DNA of 64,000 nucleotides, taken from NCBI GenBank assembly GCA_947652115.1, contig OX393563.1:5325659-5389658 (forward strand), given 5' to 3'. Below, in pieces: positions 11,200 through 23,065 of the stretch (positions within the stretch are counted from its first letter, which is position 1; the number at the start of each line of letters is the position of its first letter). The notes beneath the pieces were generated by a model. The model was not told where the DNA came from. It saw only the letters and a list, made by a program, of their open reading frames with translations, and did no database searches. The position numbers and the translations under genes were made by a program. This stretch comes from Blastomussa wellsi (taxonomy: Eukaryota > Cnidaria > Anthozoa > Scleractinia > Plerogyridae).

Positions 11200-13650
11200 A
11201 CAAGTTTTCGCAGGGCTATAAGCACCTAGCTCCCCAGAGAGTTCAACCTTGCCGTTGGTTGGGGGGCCTGCGTGCCTCTATGACCCTGAGAGCTGTGCTG
11301 GGGGGAAATTCGTCTCCTGGCAGGGCCACCCAAGCCAGACAGGTCAAAGGGTAGAGTCCAGACGAGGAGCACTCACTGAACCCCCAGGTTGGGGGTTTGA
11401 CTTGGGATAACAACCCGGTCCTGTAAAAACCAGCATGTTACAGAAACCAAACACACATATTCTGAAAACAAAACATGGTCGAGGAAGAGTCCTCTCTAGT
11501 AGAAACCATGGCACGAGCTGGTAAAGACTTGGGGAAGCCGGTGCGCCGACAACTCTTCTGACGACCAAAGCCAAGACCAGGATAGGGACCTGAAACATCA
11601 GAACCCTGTATGAGACCGGAAAAAGTGCATAAGTGTGTAGAGAGATGCATAGGTACAACTTGAAGATCGTAGGACTATGTGAGACAAGATGAACAGGAAC
11701 AGGACGGACAAGACTGAAAAATGCAGACACAATCATCTACTCTGGTCAGGAAGAAGGCCAACCACACATGCCTCGAGTAGCGCTGCTGATGACACCCGAG
11801 GCAATGCGAGCACTGCTGTCCTGGGAACCAGTATCACCAAGGATTATCACCGCAAGATTCAACTCGGAGGGCAAGAAAGTCACCATCGTCCAGTGCTACG
11901 CTCCTACAAACGCAGCAGCTATAGAGGAGAAAGAAGCATTCTATGAACAAATACAAGCAATAATGGACAAAGCACCAAAGAGAGACCTGAAGATCCTCAT
12001 GGGAGACCTGAATGCCAAAGTTGGATCAGACAGCACAGACAAAGAACTCATCATGGACAGACATGGTACTGGAGAACAAAATGAGAATTGTAAACTCTTC
12101 ACAGAGTTTTGTACCTTCAACGACCTTGTGATTGGAGGCACTCTATTTCCCCACAAGACATTCCTCAAGACCACATGGGTTTCCCCTGATGGCAAGTCCG
12201 AGAAACAGATCGACCACATCACTATCGGCAGAAAGTGGAGACGAAGCCTGCATGACGTCAGGGTGAAGCGCCGAGCGGACACAGCATCGGATCACCACCT
12301 GGTTATGGTAGTTCTCAAGACCTACAACGATCAGGTAGGAAGACCACCTCAAAAGTTCAACGTTCGCAGCCTGGAAGAGAAAGCAAAACCAGAAGAATTC
12401 AAGGTCGAGCTGAGAAACAAGTTCAGCATCCTTTCCCCACTACTAGAGGAAACAGTAGAAGAGCAATGGCAAAGTCTTCGAGAGGTCTGGACGACAACAT
12501 GCAAAATAGTCCTGAGGAAGAAAACAAGGAAACACAAAGAATGGCTAACAACGAAGACATGGACACTGATCGTAGACAGAAAATAGCTAAAAGACCAGAT
12601 CAACCAGACACAAGACCAGGAAGATAGGCAAAAAATACAGGCACGCCACTGGAAAATGAACCGGTAAGTGAAGAAGAGTGCGAGAAAAGACAAGAGAAAG
12701 TTCAGACGGCGGGGAGCTGGAGGAACCCTTCACTGTTCAAAACGGCATCCGTCAAGGTTGTTTACTCTCGCCGTCGATCTTTCTGATGGTGGTTGGCTGG
12801 GTCATGAGACAGTCTACAGCAAGCCGGAGGACAGGTATCAAGTGGACCTTTATGAAGCAGCTGGAGGACCTGGACTTCGCAGAAGACATCAGTCTTCTCT
12901 GCCATAAGCAGCGAGACGCACAAGATAAGCTATGTCATGTGGCAACAGAAGCTTAAAAGACTGGGCTCCAAATCAACGTCGGGAAGACTGAGGTCATGAG
13001 GGTGTACAACAAGCAGCAAGATCCAGTGCGACTCCACCAAGGAGACATCAAAGAAGTGGACAAGTTTGTTTACATGGGCAGTGTAGTCAGCAAAGATGAG
13101 GGAACAGATGAAGACATCAAGTGCCGAATAAACAATAACATCCTACGACCAATCTGGAGATCAAAAGCCCTCTTACTCCGCAACAAGATCCGGATCTTTA
13201 ACATTAACATGACGTCAGTCCTACTTTATGGCTCAGAAACGTGGCGTGTAACCAAGAACAACACCCACAAGCTACAGACATTCACCAAAAGATGTCTCAG
13301 AAACATCCCCAACATAAGGTGGCCAGAAGTTGTCTCCAATGAACAACTTTGGGACAGGACAAGCCACTCCCCAATTGAGATTGGCATCAAGAAAAGAAAA
13401 TGGGGACTTTACGCAAGCCTACATCCAACGTCACCAGGCAGGCTCTTGATCGGAACCCACAAGGAAAACGGAAAGTGGGTCGACCCAGACAGACTTGGCG
13501 CAGGAGTGCCGACGCTGAGGCGAAGGCCGCCGGAATTGACGTTGGCCGAGCTGAAGAGGACCAGCCAAAACCGTGTTCGCTGGAGGAGTGCTGTTGCTGC
13601 CCTTTGTTCCCCAAGGAATTAAGAGGCATAACCATAACCATAGGCACCTA
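11200..13650 (+). mobile_element. Decayed APE-type LINE, internally deleted (5' part single-copy)
   Basis: The 5' region (11220-11600) is untranslated leader-like. From about 11640 a broken frame reads LKIVGLCETR and on, then from 11768 a 272-residue frame contains endonuclease motifs: QCYAPTN, LMGDLNAKVG, and ASDHHLV near the end. The family resembles the elements often mis-annotated as craniofacial development protein 2. The N-terminal half of the reverse transcriptase is missing: the sequence jumps near 12660 to QNGIRQGCLLSP and LDFAEDISLL, where the catalytic YADD-type box reads FAED. The C-terminal tail (NPQGKRKVGRPRQTW) and a short CATAACCATAACCATA 3' end follow. It has several frameshifts and stops and is not functional. 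The tandem duplication breakpoint lies inside it at 12009. Confidence 0.8.
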
Positions 13651-14330
13651 AGGCCCAAGAAAACTTGACTGTTTCTTTACAGAGCTCATCGGATCCGGGC
13701 CATTTTTTATGGGTCCGGGCAAGTTTTTGCTGTCGTGTCAACGGCCTTAGCAGGATCGTAGCTAGGATGGGCGATAGGTGCATCCTCCCCCTCCCACGGG
13801 TAACGAAGGTTCGCCTAATCGGAGAGTGAGGGTGAAAATTTCCCGGGGGAGAATACCCCCGGTTCCCTAGGTTCGTGTGCCTCCTGCCTACGGCCCTGCT
13901 TTGAGGCCCGAAGCAAACGAAGCGTGCGCAAGCAAATATGGTAAGAAGCAGATCAAAAATAAAGAGTCGTGCAAAGTGTTGCAGTCTAAAAGAAAAAATA
14001 TCTTGCATAGTCAATAGGCCAAAAACAAAATTTACCCGAGACCAAAACGTCATCCAGTCGAACTTAAATTTACTTTGTAGCTTGCTCTCCAGCTTACTGA
14101 ATTTTGCGACTGTTAGCTGAAAAGGGCATGTTGATTTTGTTTGATCCATATTTGACCAACAAGTGATAAAATAGATAAGGGGATAACAGCATGATCACGT
14201 TCTCTGTCACGAGTGGCTAAAACTAAAATGGTATCAAATGCCCCGAGTGTAGGCCCCTACGCAGTGATACAATTTCACCCTGGGAGGGAGGATGGGCGCT
14301 GCCGGAATTGAGTGATGCATAATTATAACA
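13651..14330. other. Non-coding, repeat-derived; repeated at 37138-37842
   Basis: The minus-strand open frame here (13619-14149; 37133-37537 in B) has no recognisable domain and is interrupted differently in the two copies. It holds GC-rich text with a TCCCCCTCCCACGGG block and an inverted GGGGGAGAATACCCCC patch. I see no gene. Confidence 0.45.
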
Positions 14331-14810
14331 CCAGACTTTCCTCTAGAATGACTTATGTTTTGCCTAAAACCAAGTATATTTAATATTAGCTATCAAGGTG
14401 CTACGACCTGGAATGCTATATCTGATGACATTAAGCTGCTGTCACTTAAACAATTTCAAAATAAATTCAAATCAAGCTTCATTGCAAGCTATTAACCGAA
14501 CTATCTATACTTCTATATCCTCTCTTATCTTAGTTAAGCTGTTTATATACTTTTTCTTCCGGCTATTTCCGCTAAACTTTTAACCTAGTTTACTTTATTT
14601 TTGTCCGTGTGTGTATGCTTGTTGTATGTATTTATTTAAGTCCTATGTACCTGACCTTTAAAATCACTGATGTAAACACTAAGGATGGCTGCCCAGTTCC
14701 TCATTAGCCAATAGTGGTTATTTCGGGCAGCCATGTACTCATTTTATTTTATATTGTCTAGTTTTGTAAACCAAATTAATTTGAGGTACAATAAAGTTGT
14801 TGTTGTTGAA
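14330..14810 (+). pseudogene. CR1/L2-like LINE 3' end (copy A)
   Basis: A frame near 14354 reads KPSIFNISYQGATTWNAISD, then KQFQNKFKSSFIAS and a stop at about 14492. That is the usual C-terminus of CR1/L2-like reverse transcriptases (the FNIRYQG..WN pattern). One frameshift separates it from the upstream piece TRLSSRMTYVLPKTKY. The 3' untranslated part ends ACAATAAAG followed by TTGTTGTTG, a typical short-repeat LINE tail. Confidence 0.7.
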
Positions 14811-15255
14811 GAAAAGGTTTATGTGGAAAGGATTGGTGTAGGTCGTGTAGGCCAATTTTGATCTTATTCTCTCTCCGTAAAATTTAACGCTATAGACTTT
14901 AATATTTCTATAGGTCGATTGATTAAACTCCCTTTAAATAATCGGGCTTGTCGATCAAATGTGAAATTAAACCTTCAGTAACCTTCTGCTGAACCTTAAT
15001 ATCCGAATCTTGATTTTTGAACAAAAAGTCCGCAATTAAATGTCATTTGCAAGATAAAGCGAGCCAAAATACTCGTCAGTGATGAGTCAGTTTTCACTGA
15101 AACAGTTTCACAAAATATGTCGCAATCGTGCTAGCCTTGCATTAGCATTTTAGTCAGCTCTAACAGCAACATCAATAGCCGATCCGTGACATTATCTTAG
15201 TTACTTAATTACTTGACTTTTCTCTCTTATAACGGTACCTCTATATATAGATGAT

Positions 15256-15396
15256 ATTACACGGTGGCGAGAAAATATGAATTTTATGTTCGAGTGGCAA
15301 GAACAATATCTCATGAGTGAGCGCAGCGAACGAGTGCCGGAGATATTGTTCTTTCCACGAGAACATAAAATTCATATCTTTGAGCTAACGTGTAAT
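15256..15396. mobile_element. Long hairpin MITE (copy A)
   Basis: The whole 141 bases fold on themselves: ATTACACGGTGGCGAGAAAA at the left mirrors the right end (TTTGAGCTAACGTGTAAT), and GAATTTTATGTTCGAGTGG mirrors CCACGAGAACATAAAATTC. The loop carries GAGCGCAGCGAACGAGTGC. Non-coding. Confidence 0.75.
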
Positions 15397-16170
15397 TTTC
15401 TTTTTATTATGTAGACAAAAACACGTTGAGTAACACGTTCGTTTGGCAGCTTTGTACACAAACTGAATCGTGCAAGTCGGGAAATGACGCCATCGATATC
15501 CTCACTAGTGAAGATATGGAAAATACGCCACTACGGTCCCGGATGTAGCTTTGTATGAATTTTGTGGTGTAATTCCCAGTAAAACACTCACGTCTATATA
15601 ATAAAAGGAAATAGTGTTTAATATGCCTTATGTTTAAAAACCAAGACTTTCCTTCTACTGGCTATTTAATAAGTATTATCAGTCAAGCCTTTCCACATAA
15701 ACTTTGCTCATCCCTAGTGAGGTTCTCGCGTTCTTATAAAAACATCTCATTTACATCTGGACGCTGATATATATGGATAACGTCTGATTTCAATCGTCTA
15801 GTTTGCTTTAAACCGAAAGCTAAAAGACGATAAAACAATTTAGTTTCTTTATTTTGGTAAGCGATTTCGTCTCGTGAAACGCAATTTAATAATTTACTAA
15901 ATTAAACACGATTTCGCTGCTACTTTTGGATCCTGCTAGGAAAAATATCACATAATCATACACAAATGATTGAGTTGTACACAAAAGGTCTTTTTACCGT
16001 GGTTGTCATAAGTTTTTGCTCCAAAAATCATTAAAGTATTTTTGAAGGTGGTAATTGCTCTTGAAAATTCCCGGACAATCGCCTGAGCACTTGTCACCGA
16101 TTTTATTGTCTCAGCATGTATCCGTTTAGCACAAGTGGATTGCGAATGCTCATTTGCTGAATGTGTATAA

Positions 16171-16276
16171 CCAGGAACTGAACTGAAATTTGTTGGGCAT
16201 GCGCAATAGTGCTATAACTGAGGGAATTGCTTAACGGCAAGCCCAGAAATATTGCAGTAAACGCTGAAACGGATTG
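16171..16276 (+). repeat. 100-base motif flanking the BRICHOS gene, copy 1 (B: 43373-43478)
   Basis: Reads CCAGGAACTGAACTGAAATT, then TTGGGCATGCGCAATAG, then TATAACTGAGGGAATTGC. Related copies lie at 16341-16430 (same strand), 21202-21315 (same strand, just upstream of the BRICHOS promoter) and 24559-24618 (opposite strand). Confidence 0.65.
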
Positions 16277-16340
16277 TCACGTGTCAACCGGAAATGTTCA
16301 GCTCCACAGGTTACCAAACTTTCTTGGATAGCTATAGAGT

Positions 16341-16430
16341 GAATTCAGGCACTAGACTGAAATTTGTTGAGTATTGCTACTATAACTGAAGTGCTTAACG
16401 ACAAGCCGAGTAAAAGCTGCAACGGACATT
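16341..16430 (+). repeat. 100-base motif, copy 2 (B: 43543-43632)
   Basis: A shorter, more diverged copy of the same motif (ACTGAAATTTGTTGAGTATT, then TATAACTGAAGTGCTTAACG). It lies directly beside copy 1. Confidence 0.6.
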
Positions 16431-17077
16431 CACATGACAACCAAAATTTTTCAGCTTAATGGTGATCACATTTTCTTAGGTATGGAGCTCCGCGCAGCTG
16501 GGAACTGCCTGAACTTCAACTTTCAACCAATTCACTGCTTCCATCAACTAATGCAAAATAGCGGGAATTTTCCTGTGCGGCGTGATAGGGAGAAAATTAC
16601 TAAGAACTTTGGAGGGACCATGGATGGCACAAATTAACGGCAGTGTTTCATCACTCAGAAAGCACAAGTTTCTTTAACGTACCAGTGACTTTATTTATTT
16701 TATCTCTCAGTTAATTTTTAGTTTACACCAGTTATGATTTTTACCATTAGCATTATTGTACTACGAATGATTTTAACTGCAGAGCGTTTCGATCCAAAAA
16801 TCCTATTTTCGAAAAAATATTACATAGCGAACCTGTCTTGTTTGAAACTTTGGCTATTATTTCTCTTCTAAAAAAGAAAACTTTTCTCTACCAAAATGAA
16901 GTTTCTTTTACAGCATTATCTCAGTATGTTGCCTGAAGTACCTTGCTTTTTTTATCGGTACTAATTTTTATCGGTAACTGAGAGAAGTTTATTTTAAATC
17001 AACTACTTATTTCACAAGTTTCAATTCTACATATTATCGTCACTGGCGGATCTAATAAGATTTGGATTCCATTCCTT

Positions 17078-20000
17078 TCACTGTCGGTTTAAACCGTAGT
17101 AGCTGCAGCGACGAACCTTTATCCAACGGCAGCAACTCCAGCATCGACCCCAACGACAGCGATAATAACAATAGCGTACCCAATAATAACAACAAAAGTA
17201 AGAACGCTTCGAACCTGCAACAAAAGTATAAATCAAGCAAGTAAGGAAGGAATTATGCAAGTAAGCAAGTATATGATTCTTATATCCACGGTGTAAGACA
17301 AAACATAGCTATTGGCAGCACCGTTAGCCATGACATGACGCAATGCAAGGGAGTGATCAAAGAGTACGTGTCAGACCTTTTTTCTTCAGATCTGAAAGTG
17401 AAAATTTCAATTTCCAAAGCTATACAGTCGAAAATTGAACCGAGACTGACAAAGCCGCTTGTGTATTGACCCAAACCTTATATCTACTCATCGCCTATAT
17501 TAAATCAACCTCGTTCCCAGGGTCTCTCGCTCCGGGAGGGCGGGAAGATGAGAGAACCTGGGAACGAGGTTGATATTAAATAGGTTTCTAGCTTATTACT
17601 ATTAAGACTCGGCTTCAATTTGAAGGCAATTTACACTTAGGGACTTTCCAATAATACTACTGAATTTACACTGATTGACTTCAGTATTACTGAACGGTCC
17701 GGGTAATCGTTCAAAGTCAGCTTCCCTCTCTTGATGAAAAAAAAATATGGGGCCAAGATATCGGGGACCTTAACTGTTTTTGTCGGCCATTTCTTCTTGG
17801 GGAGCTGCTCAGCCTTTTGATTTCGGTAGCCTCGCAGCTCCTATAACCTCCAAATTTCAGTGACAGGGATAGTGTTGCAACCTTATCGTTTTGGGCTAGG
17901 GTCCATTGTTTGTTCTTTTGTCTCACCTGAAGGGTGGTCCCCAATCAGGTGAGACCTTGTAAGAGCTGCGAGGTGACCCTTCGATTTCGCGGCTTGTGGT
18001 TTTCTCAGTTAAACTATAGGAATATCTTTTGTTTTATCCTAAACAGACATTCGATGACATTGACCAATACTTTGTTCAACACTTACGTCTCGGCTCTACC
18101 CCCAGCTTCTCGATGCGATAAATGGGCAGCTCCTTACACAGGGAAGCCATTTCATCACTCAGGTCGGAGCGATCAGTGACAGTCGATACAGCCTTGTATT
18201 CGATGTCTGTCTCGTTCGTTGCTGGTGAGTCGCTTTTCTGTAAAGAATAACAAGAGCAAAGTGAAATAGAAGTAGGTCAGAAAAAAAGCCTTGTACATGC
18301 ATGAAGGGAGGCCTCAGATTTTTTGGGCATCAAGAGAATTTTGGGCAAGGGAACTTGGGAGAATTTTTTGGGCAAATGGTTCACCGGCCCCCCCTGGAAA
18401 AAAATTGCCCGTACACTTATGGGCCTTATATTTGGGAATAAACCTTGGACTTTCTCGTCGAAGTAATTTTGCTAATAAGAAAACGAGAAGGTGTCAAGTT
18501 CCTACAGTCATTTATTTGGGATTAACTCCAGTTTATCTGCTCACCATGTTTGGCTACCAAACGACATTAATATATTATTATACGTCTTTGTTAATTCAGA
18601 GAGCCAATAACTAAAATCAACCAACCAGATTGCTGTATTGCCGGTACAGTATTCTCTAAGTACTGTATATACTTTTTTTACGCGATGCCAAAACAGAGAA
18701 CTTTGCTCGTCCAGGCTCGCATTCAATGCCAAGTTTTTGATTCTCCTGGGACTCAAAATGGCCGCCCTGTGATTAAGGTCTACAAGATCGTGCACTGTCA
18801 TGAATGATCCCGTACGAACATTTTTGAAGATTTTCTTGTATTTTTACAATTTCTCAGTACGGCCCTCGCGCTTGGTTATAAAGATATATTTATTAAAATC
18901 ACTTTGATACTGAGTTACGTTGTAACCTAATGAAGATGTAGATGGTAAATTGAGAAAGACAATCATTTGAATCAGTGGCATGTACTAAAACTAGAAACAC
19001 CGGAATACCGGAACACCGGAACACCACAAAACACGGAACACCGGAACACCAGAAATACCATAAAATGCCAATAAACTTCTGGTGTTCCGGGGTGTTCCGG
19101 GGTTCCGGCGTTCTGGTATTCCGATAATCCTGGATTTAGCACATGCCACTTGAATTACCTGGTCGAGGGCTTTGACGAGGTCATCAGGGTTTGGCGCATT
19201 TTCTGTGGAGTCAATCAGAAAACAGGCTTCTGCAGCCGAAAGACGATGCATGGCCAAGTTCTGCAAACAAGAACAAAAAGGAAATTCTAGCTATTACAAA
19301 AACCGTGACTCATATTTCCAGTTCAGAAAAACAGAAAATAAAGCGAACTAGCAACTAGCACACTGATATAAATAGAAATTATGATAAATTCACTCGTTGG
19401 AATGTTCTTGATAAATCTCATACCGTCATTTAAGAATGCGGCACACAATATTTTTACCTTTTTGAAGTCGTAAATAATGTCGACTTCTCCCGCGTTCGAG
19501 GAATCGGTCTTTGGAATATGAACAGTCTCTGTTTGTTTCTCATTGTCCACTTCAATTTCCTCGTCAACATCTTTATCTCCATCATTAAGTTTGACCTTGT
19601 ACTTGGCCACGGTATCCTTCAAAGGCAAAGAGAAATTATATAATTTCTACTACAAATTAGCTAGTTTCGATGTTCCCGGCTAACATCACTTTCCAGGTGA
19701 AGATCTAGAGTACATGCATGGATGCAACATAAAAATATATAAATGATGTTTGGAGCATCAAAACGTCGAACTACTAATGATTTTTATATTTCTACCGACA
19801 TTTTTTAGCAAACATTTAAGGTGGCTCGAATGAATGTTTGAGTGACGATATGAATGCATAATGCATCGAAATTTACAATTGCACGGAGATTCGAGACAAT
19901 GGATAGTTATAATTAGAACCATAAGCGAACAGCCGGAAAATAAGCGCAATGTTTGACAAATTTGAGGCTACAAATTTGAGGCTACAAATTGACAGCCTTA

Positions 20001-21022
20001 GAATGTTTCAATGAAGTTTAAACGCCGGGATTATATTAAATATTAGTTAATCTACGTGAAGAATAATTTTTAAAAAATCATCTATCGCTTTTGAAATAGT
20101 GAACATTTTAACAAATGTAGTGTCAATTTTGATGAAAAGGCCAAATAACACTCTACTCCAGTTCATATTCAAGCCAGTGTTTTCAGAAATCGAATGGCAC
20201 GATTTTTCTAAGTTTTTTAATAACATCCAGGAATTAATACGTTTTTGTTGTATTTTAACACCTTAAAAGTTCGCCATAAATTTTCTCAAAATCGCTCTAA
20301 TAAAAAATTCTTCAAATTTTGCAGACCTCAAGAAAACTATGTCAGGTCAAAAAACCACTAAGGATTTTTCAAAATTATTTCTTGATGACAAGTAATTCAG
20401 TCTCGAATAAAGTAGGAAATGACGTCACTACGTTGCCATGGTAATTCCGATCTCGATAAAAGGTGCTTCATCTGAAACTTTGATTTTTCTCTAGTGCACT
20501 TGGAGCAATTGATGTTGTGCCAGATACTTTATGGCGGCACACTAGCTGCTAAAAGTTGAAAAGTATCATCACTCGAAAATCCGATCGAGCCACCCTAGAT
20601 AACGTCACACTTACCCTCTTGTTTTCACGTTTAGAAACGGTCGCTGCAGATGTGGCAGCAACAACGACGGCTAAACACAAAAGCAACACTTTGAACTCCT
20701 GGGGAAAGGAACAAATAAAATGAGTTAGAGATTGATCGCCGTTGCTGAAAAGTAAATTAACAGCGGCCTCTGGTTTCTTGTTGCCTGCGCAGGAGACCTT
20801 TTAGGCAGATACAAACCTTAATTCAAACGTTTCTATGCAGACCACGACGGACGGAAAACTTAGGCACTGTTAGCTTTCTACTCCGGACCTCTCTCTGTTA
20901 GGAGAGGCACGTACTTGGACCCACACGAAGTATAGATAAGACAATTTGATCAGGTTTGTACTACATAATGGCTATTCTCCACTTTCAAGGCAGATAAAGT
21001 TTTGTCAAATATAACTTACCAT
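17078..21022 (-). CDS. Secreted BRICHOS precursor with cationic 8-Cys C-terminal peptide (copy A)
   Basis: Six exons on the minus strand: 21020-21022 (only ATG, then GTAAGT), 20615-20698, 19458-19616, 19159-19260, 18087-18237 and 17078-17214. All have GT-AG borders; the phases are 0,0,0,0,1. The product is 211 residues. Residues 1-19 form a signal peptide (VLLLCLAVVVAATSA). An acidic linker follows, then a BRICHOS domain (about 73-157) with its conserved Asp in IYDFKK (D79) and two cysteines, C95 (EACFL) and C150 (SLCKELPIYRI). Then comes PRRSKR, a furin-type site, and a 41-residue tail (171-211) with 8 Cys, 9 Arg/Lys, 13 aromatic and no acidic residues; Cys spacing CC-x6-C-x3-C-x4-C-x2-CC-x7-C. 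This matches the arenicin/alvinellacin plan of annelid antimicrobial precursors, where BRICHOS chaperones the aggregation-prone peptide. The antimicrobial role is inferred. The last exon is visible only as an intron-spanning splice to a strong acceptor (ATACTTTTGTTGCAG). Confidence 0.85.
17081..17203 (-). other. Predicted mature peptide, copy A (41 residues)
   Basis: The segment after RSKR begins SYFCCYYWVRY and ends YYGLNRQ before TGA. It has eight cysteines, net charge about +9, and tryptophans at positions 8, 18, 22 and 27. It could form four disulfides. Aromatic and arginine residues alternate much as in membrane-active beta-hairpin peptides. Processing at RSKR is predicted, not shown. 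Confidence 0.7.
17506..17572. repeat. Hairpin repeat in last BRICHOS intron (B: about 44708-44774)
   Basis: CAACCTCGTTCCCAGG (17506-17521) is perfectly mirrored by CCTGGGAACGAGGTTG (17557-17572). In B the left arm has a CTTAGG change that breaks the pairing. It lies between BRICHOS exons 5 and 6. Confidence 0.75.
18994..19128. repeat. Inverted minisatellite in BRICHOS intron (B: 46195-46305)
   Basis: Tandem GGAACACC-type units on the left face inverted GGTGTTCC-type units on the right, with a spacer of about 40 bases. Copy A has two more units than copy B. It lies between exons 4 and 5 and could form a long hairpin in the transcript. Confidence 0.7.
19818..20596. mobile_element. Possible MITE in BRICHOS intron (B: 47003-47768)
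   Basis: Short inverted ends AAGGTGGCTCGA (19818) and TCGAGCCACCCT (20596) bound about 780 AT-rich bases with no coding capacity, between exons 2 and 3. The short termini make this a tentative call. Confidence 0.4.
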
Positions 21023-21114
21023 CTTTATCGTGTAACAGAAAAGCAACTGGTTCTTCTTTCTTCTTGGATGTAATTCCTTTCTCCACTGAGTATGGATAAA
21101 AATCCACGAGGGAG

Positions 21115-21124
21115 CCCTTTTTAT
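21115..21124 (-). promoter_or_regulatory. TATA-like box of BRICHOS gene, copy A
   Basis: On the minus strand ATAAAAAGGG lies about 100 bases upstream of the ATG. Transcription would start near 21085-21095 and give a 5' leader of about 65-70 bases ending exactly at the ATG/GTAAGT border. Position and sequence suit a core promoter; the exact start is inferred. Confidence 0.5.
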
Positions 21125-21201
21125 GTCATCTGAGGGCTGCCCAATGCTTCCGCATATTTAAGTTAATGGACATTCTACAAGTAAATTTAGTAGCTATATT
21201 T

Positions 21202-21315
21202 TGAATCCAGGAACTGGCCTGAAATTTGCTGTGTATGCGCAGTTACTGTAGTCATAACTGAAGGAAGTGCTAACTGGGAAGTTCATAAATGTTGTGGTAT
21301 AAGCTGAAACGACAG
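21202..21315 (+). repeat. 100-base motif upstream of the BRICHOS promoter, copy 3 (B: 48374-48487)
   Basis: GAATCCAGGAACTGGCCTGA, then TGTATGCGCAGTTACTGTAG, then CATAACTGAAGGAAGTGC. It sits about 80 bases upstream of the TATA-like box of the BRICHOS gene. Together with copies 1 and 2 it brackets the gene with direct repeats. Confidence 0.6.
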
Positions 21316-21924
21316 AAAAGTGTAAAAAGTCTGATGTACATCCCTGATAATTAAGAATGAGGAAACATTGGACAGGCCCGGAGGGAGGGGGTGTGTCCAA
21401 GCAAAACACAGTTTGACTCATCAACTACCAGTTTGACGTCACGTTTAATTCGCTTGGTTGGAATTCAAAATGGCGCCCAATTTGAAGTCGAAGGGGTTGA
21501 CAAAAATGCAGAATTTTCGATGGATATTCTCCTTCATTTCGTTAGGTTCGTTAATTTTGAAGTTTTTGTTGCTTTAGAGAATTTTTATTTGGTACTTTTA
21601 TCGGCCTGAACATCCAAGAGTTAGGCAAACCTTTCTGCCTTGAAGCAAAGTTGTCTAGCAAAGTTATTAGACGGTTGCCCTTTCGAGGGCGACTGCACAG
21701 CGAAGCAAAGCTATCTTGATTCAAGAACAGGAGGTTTGACAGAAGGCAAACTGTGGTTTGTCATATAGCGGAGTGCTCGCTCCTGAGTGGACTGAAGGAA
21801 CAGCTGTATTATTCACATGTTTCCATTTGCCGGCTCTGGGAAGTTTTTCTTTTTAGCTATTAATACATCTACTTTTTAGGTTTCTTACCATACGTTTGTT
21901 AACATAAATATTTGTTGTTTAATC

Positions 21925-23065
21925 AGCGGTGCTGATGCTTACCTAATGCGGGATATGAATTGCAACATGAATGAATTTTATGTGAGACCACAACTTGCGT
22001 CTGTTGTCAGACATTTGCTAATACTTTTTGTTCTTAGCAGCTGATTAACGATTTTACTCGTATCACCAAAATGACTTTTACTTTAATCGATTTGAACATA
22101 CTAATTCACTTGAAAGAGTGGTCTGTTTAGGTGTTTTTCATGTCGGCCGTGATCATACTCCTGTTTATGCGAATTTTTGAATGTAGCTGAAAATCACGCC
22201 CCAATGCCCACAAAGCGCGTTCGTCCAAGCAAATCATTGTGGATTATTCTTGAATAAAAGAAAGGGATGCATGAACTTGACTTATTGAAACTTAAAGCAA
22301 TGCGTTCTAAAAGTTTGCGCAATTGGGCTGATTTCAATAATACCAGACGATAGATTATGGTATACAAACTACAAAGGGACTTTTCAACAAAGAGTCTTCA
22401 ATAAACACAAAAATGATTGTCGAAACACTTGGAACACTATTAATATGAAGAAAATAATAACAAATGGTGTCTCTATCACAAGTTCAGTCGACTTGTCGGA
22501 CGCATTTAATGAACATTTCTCGTCCATAAGCCCTAAACTTACTGTAAAGATCCCATTACTTAACCACAATAGTAATTGTCTTGAAAGCTTCACTGACGTA
22601 CATTCAGACAAAAGCTAGGTTTCAATTCAGTCCCGCCAGCGGCACTGAAGTTCTTTCTCTCTTGAATGAATTTTGAAAATCTAAAGCAACAGGTCTCGAC
22701 AATATACCTGCCAGAATGTGCCGATCTTATTTGTATTCGCATTTGCAAGATTTTTAATTGTTCATTAAATCAAGGCGTATTTCCTGATGATTGGAAATGT
22801 GCTTAAGTTATTTCTCTGCTGAATCAAGGGAAATCGAGCGACACAGTAAATATCGCCCAAATTCAATAATTTCGGTCCATCAGCTAGATATATCTCTCTC
22901 TAGAAATGACATTACTTCGAAATGCCCATCGGGATTCTGTTCCATGCATTCAGCCATGACATCCCTATTAGAAGCTACAGACAGGAGACTTAACGCTAAT
23001 GCTTAAGTTTATTGTTACCTAAAGAAAGCTTGCGACACGGTTGACCACAAGATCTTACTACGTTA
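21925..23065 (+). pseudogene. Decayed CR1/L2-like LINE (endonuclease end to RT start), copy A
   Basis: Broken frames on the plus strand keep LINE landmarks in order: RDMNCNMNEF (endonuclease GDxN region), TLIDLNI, a GVFHVGRDHTPVY-like piece at the SDH position, then KRVRPSKSLW, DLSDAFNEHFSSISPKL, FPDDWKCA and ACDTVDHKILL. Many stops and frameshifts separate them. No active protein is possible. Confidence 0.7.

Larger units (their letters stand above)
14811..17077. other. 3' flank of the BRICHOS gene; no gene seen
   Basis: It holds a hairpin MITE (15256-15396) and two direct copies of a 100-base motif (16171-16276, 16341-16430). The open frame at 16434-16637 changes at four of 67 codons between copies A and B and overlaps the repeat motif, so I do not call it a gene. 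The equivalent region in B is 38318-38756 plus 42445-44300. Confidence 0.5.

Noticed and set aside
13619..14149. 176-residue minus-strand frame with a hydrophobic patch
   Set aside because: No recognisable domain; the copy in unit B is cut shorter by small changes; it lies in repeat-derived sequence next to a LINE.
16434..16637. 67-residue plus-strand frame conserved in both units
   Set aside because: Four of 67 codons change within a nearly identical background, it overlaps a dispersed repeat motif, and it has no domain.
17062..17244. Plus-strand Asn/Ser-rich 60-residue frame
   Set aside because: It uses a TTG start and is the antisense shadow of the BRICHOS effector exon; the TGT/TAT/CGT codons on the minus strand create the apparent Asn/Ser richness.
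17945..18003. Alternative last BRICHOS exon giving a basic QNHKPRNRRVTSQLLQGLT tail
   Set aside because: Its acceptor has a poor pyrimidine tract and it lies in a palindromic repeat. The exon at 17078-17214 has a much stronger acceptor, makes a proper RSKR site and encodes a sensible effector.
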